DNA from: Paraburkholderia translucens
Lineage (GTDB): Bacteria > Pseudomonadota > Gammaproteobacteria > Burkholderiales > Burkholderiaceae
DNA: 64,000 nucleotides
Direction: 5' to 3'
Assembly: GCF_020881035.1 (NCBI RefSeq)
Contig: NZ_JAJITC010000003.1
Location: forward strand, 186,001-250,000
Positions 62,988-64,000 of this stretch are shown here, one piece after another (position 1 is the first letter of the stretch; the number at the start of each line of letters is the position of its first letter). The notes under the pieces were generated by a model. That model saw only the letters and a program-made list of their open reading frames with translations, was not told where the DNA came from and ran no database searches. The position numbers were made by a program, and so were the translations under genes.

Positions 62988-64000
62988 ATGCAGCCCGTGA
63001 TCCAGCGTCTCGGTAATCGCGCGATACGTGTTGCCACAGGAACGGCGCTTTCTCTTGCCATCAGCTTTGGGCTCGATTTCCCGATACCGGTCGTCGCGCC
63101 GGTATTCGCGGTGTTTCTGCTCGCCACGCAGAGCCGTCCGCTGTCGCTGAAGGCCGGACTGATTGTTTCGCTGGTCGTGGCGTCGACCACCGGCAGCGGC
63201 CTCATGCTCGTTCCGTTGCTTCGTCATTACGCGTGGGCCGGCGTGATGCTCGTCGGCCTCATGTTGTTCCTCGCGTTTCGTTATGGACTGCGCGGCGGTA
63301 ACAACCTGGTCGCGACTTTTCTGGTCGCAGGACTGACGATGATTTCCGCCGCGGGCACGGCTGATTTCGAACTGGCCTTGACGGTCGTGGGCGCGCTGGC
63401 GAAGGGGCTTCTGCTGGCCGTGCTGGTGTCGACGCTGGCACACAGGCTGTTTCCCGAACGCACGGGCGCGCGCGAACAGCCGGTTGCGGGCGCGATGGCG
63501 GACGACCAGGCCGCCTATATCGCGCTGCGTGCCGCGCTCGTCGTCATGCCGGCCTATCTGCTCGCGATGACCGATCCGGCCAACTACATGCCGATCATCA
63601 TGAAGTCCGTCAGTCTCGGCAGACAAACCTGCACGACGTCGGCCCGCAGCGCCGCACGCGATCTGATCGGCTCGACGCTGCTCGGCGGCCTGCTCGCCAT
63701 TGCGTTCTGGTTCGCGCTCAGGCTGTTCGTGCATCTCTGGATGTTCTTTCTGTGGATGCTGCTGTGCGGCCTGTTCGTAGGACGCAAGCTCTACGGTCTT
63801 CAGCCGACCCGTTGTTCGCCGGGCTTCTGGCTGAACAGTCTCGTGACGATGATCATTCTGCTGGGGCAATCGGTGCAGGACAGCGTGGCGGGCAAGGACG
63901 TCTACACCGCGTTTGCGGTGCGCATGGGGCTCTTTCTGGCTGTCACGGTCTACGCGTGTTTGATGCTTCTGCTTTTCGAGCAGCGCCGCCGTGTGAAATG
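62988..64000 (+). CDS. FUSC/DUF2955-family inner-membrane efflux protein (3' end outside window)
   Basis: 337 codons are visible. Membrane helices cluster in two groups: about 20-100 (DFPIPVVAPVFAVFLLATQ, LIVSLVVASTTGSGLMLVPLL) and about 185-330, with a soluble linker between. The layout, and DPANYMPIIMKSVSLG, match DUF2955 in FUSC proteins such as AaeB, which export aromatic carboxylic acids. It follows adaptor and channel genes, so the three form a tripartite efflux unit. The sequence continues past the window. Confidence 0.85.
   Translation, partial: MQPVIQRLGNRAIRVATGTALSLAISFGLDFPIPVVAPVFAVFLLATQSRPLSLKAGLIVSLVVASTTGSGLMLVPLLRHYAWAGVMLVGLMLFLAFRYGLRGGNNLVATFLVAGLTMISAAGTADFELALTVVGALAKGLLLAVLVSTLAHRLFPERTGAREQPVAGAMADDQAAYIALRAALVVMPAYLLAMTDPANYMPIIMKSVSLGRQTCTTSARSAARDLIGSTLLGGLLAIAFWFALRLFVHLWMFFLWMLLCGLFVGRKLYGLQPTRCSPGFWLNSLVTMIILLGQSVQDSVAGKDVYTAFAVRMGLFLAVTVYACLMLLLFEQRRRVK

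Noticed and set aside
1..64000. tRNA, rRNA, CRISPR arrays, prophage or integrative element
   Set aside because: I looked for repeat arrays, conserved tRNA arms, integrases and phage genes and saw none; a tRNAscan run would be needed to exclude a divergent tRNA.

Overview
The window looks like the main chromosome of a Burkholderia sensu lato species, most likely Paraburkholderia. Evidence is the high G+C coding DNA, a long informational/TCA backbone (scpB, rluB, rimP-nusA-infB-rbfA-truB, typA, sucA-sucB-lpdA, zapE) in an order I associate with Burkholderia, a second long-tailed Hfq, and many small secreted proteins of Burkholderia type. This assignment comes from recognition, not from a search. 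I saw no rRNA, tRNA, CRISPR array, prophage or complete insertion sequence.

Layout. 1-5.4 kb: a truncated EAL phosphodiesterase, an ABM-fold monooxygenase, a YdcF-like membrane protein, small secreted or unknown proteins, and a short IS5-type transposase remnant (DUF4096-like). 5.8-8.2 kb: a LysR regulator followed by a class I/II aminotransferase. 8.5-18.6 kb: chromosome segregation (ScpB), 23S pseudouridylation (RluB), then the ribosome maturation, transcription and translation operon rimP-nusA-infB, followed after a strong hairpin by rbfA-truB. 18.7-23.8 kb: a leftward marR-outer membrane factor-emrA-emrB efflux operon. 24.0-33.4 kb: typA, the complete 2-oxoglutarate dehydrogenase complex, and zapE.

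33.4-42.1 kb is accessory: a second transposase-derived small protein, DUF2147 and DUF2968-like exported proteins, an ESFPASD-motif protein, Hfq2, and a secreted 45-residue peptide, ECF sigma factor and anti-sigma factor arranged behind a possible ECF-type promoter. A vanillyl-alcohol-oxidase-type flavoprotein and a Tat-signal protein follow. 42.2-49.1 kb is a fatty-acyl cluster (FadD, thiolase, MaoC hydratase, two-domain high-molecular-weight FabG) resembling the mycobacterial fadA2-fabG4-htdX set, and an MFS carrier. 49.5-52.9 kb: an unknown protein with a visible PD-(D/E)XK-like motif, an unknown exported protein, a SnoaL-like protein and a GFA zinc protein.

53-57.6 kb is a compact Csu-type chaperone-usher pilus operon with one major pilin, chaperone, usher and tip protein. 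57.9-64 kb: an exported alpha/beta hydrolase, an AI-2E-family membrane protein, and an efflux operon (NodT-type channel, HlyD-type adaptor, FUSC/DUF2955 inner membrane protein) cut by the window end.

The best candidates for something new are the PD-(D/E)XK-like protein at 49546, the ECF/peptide locus at 37.3-39.1 kb, the two catalytic-domain-less transposase proteins (one with a hairpin touching its ribosome binding site), and the leader terminator in front of rimP.
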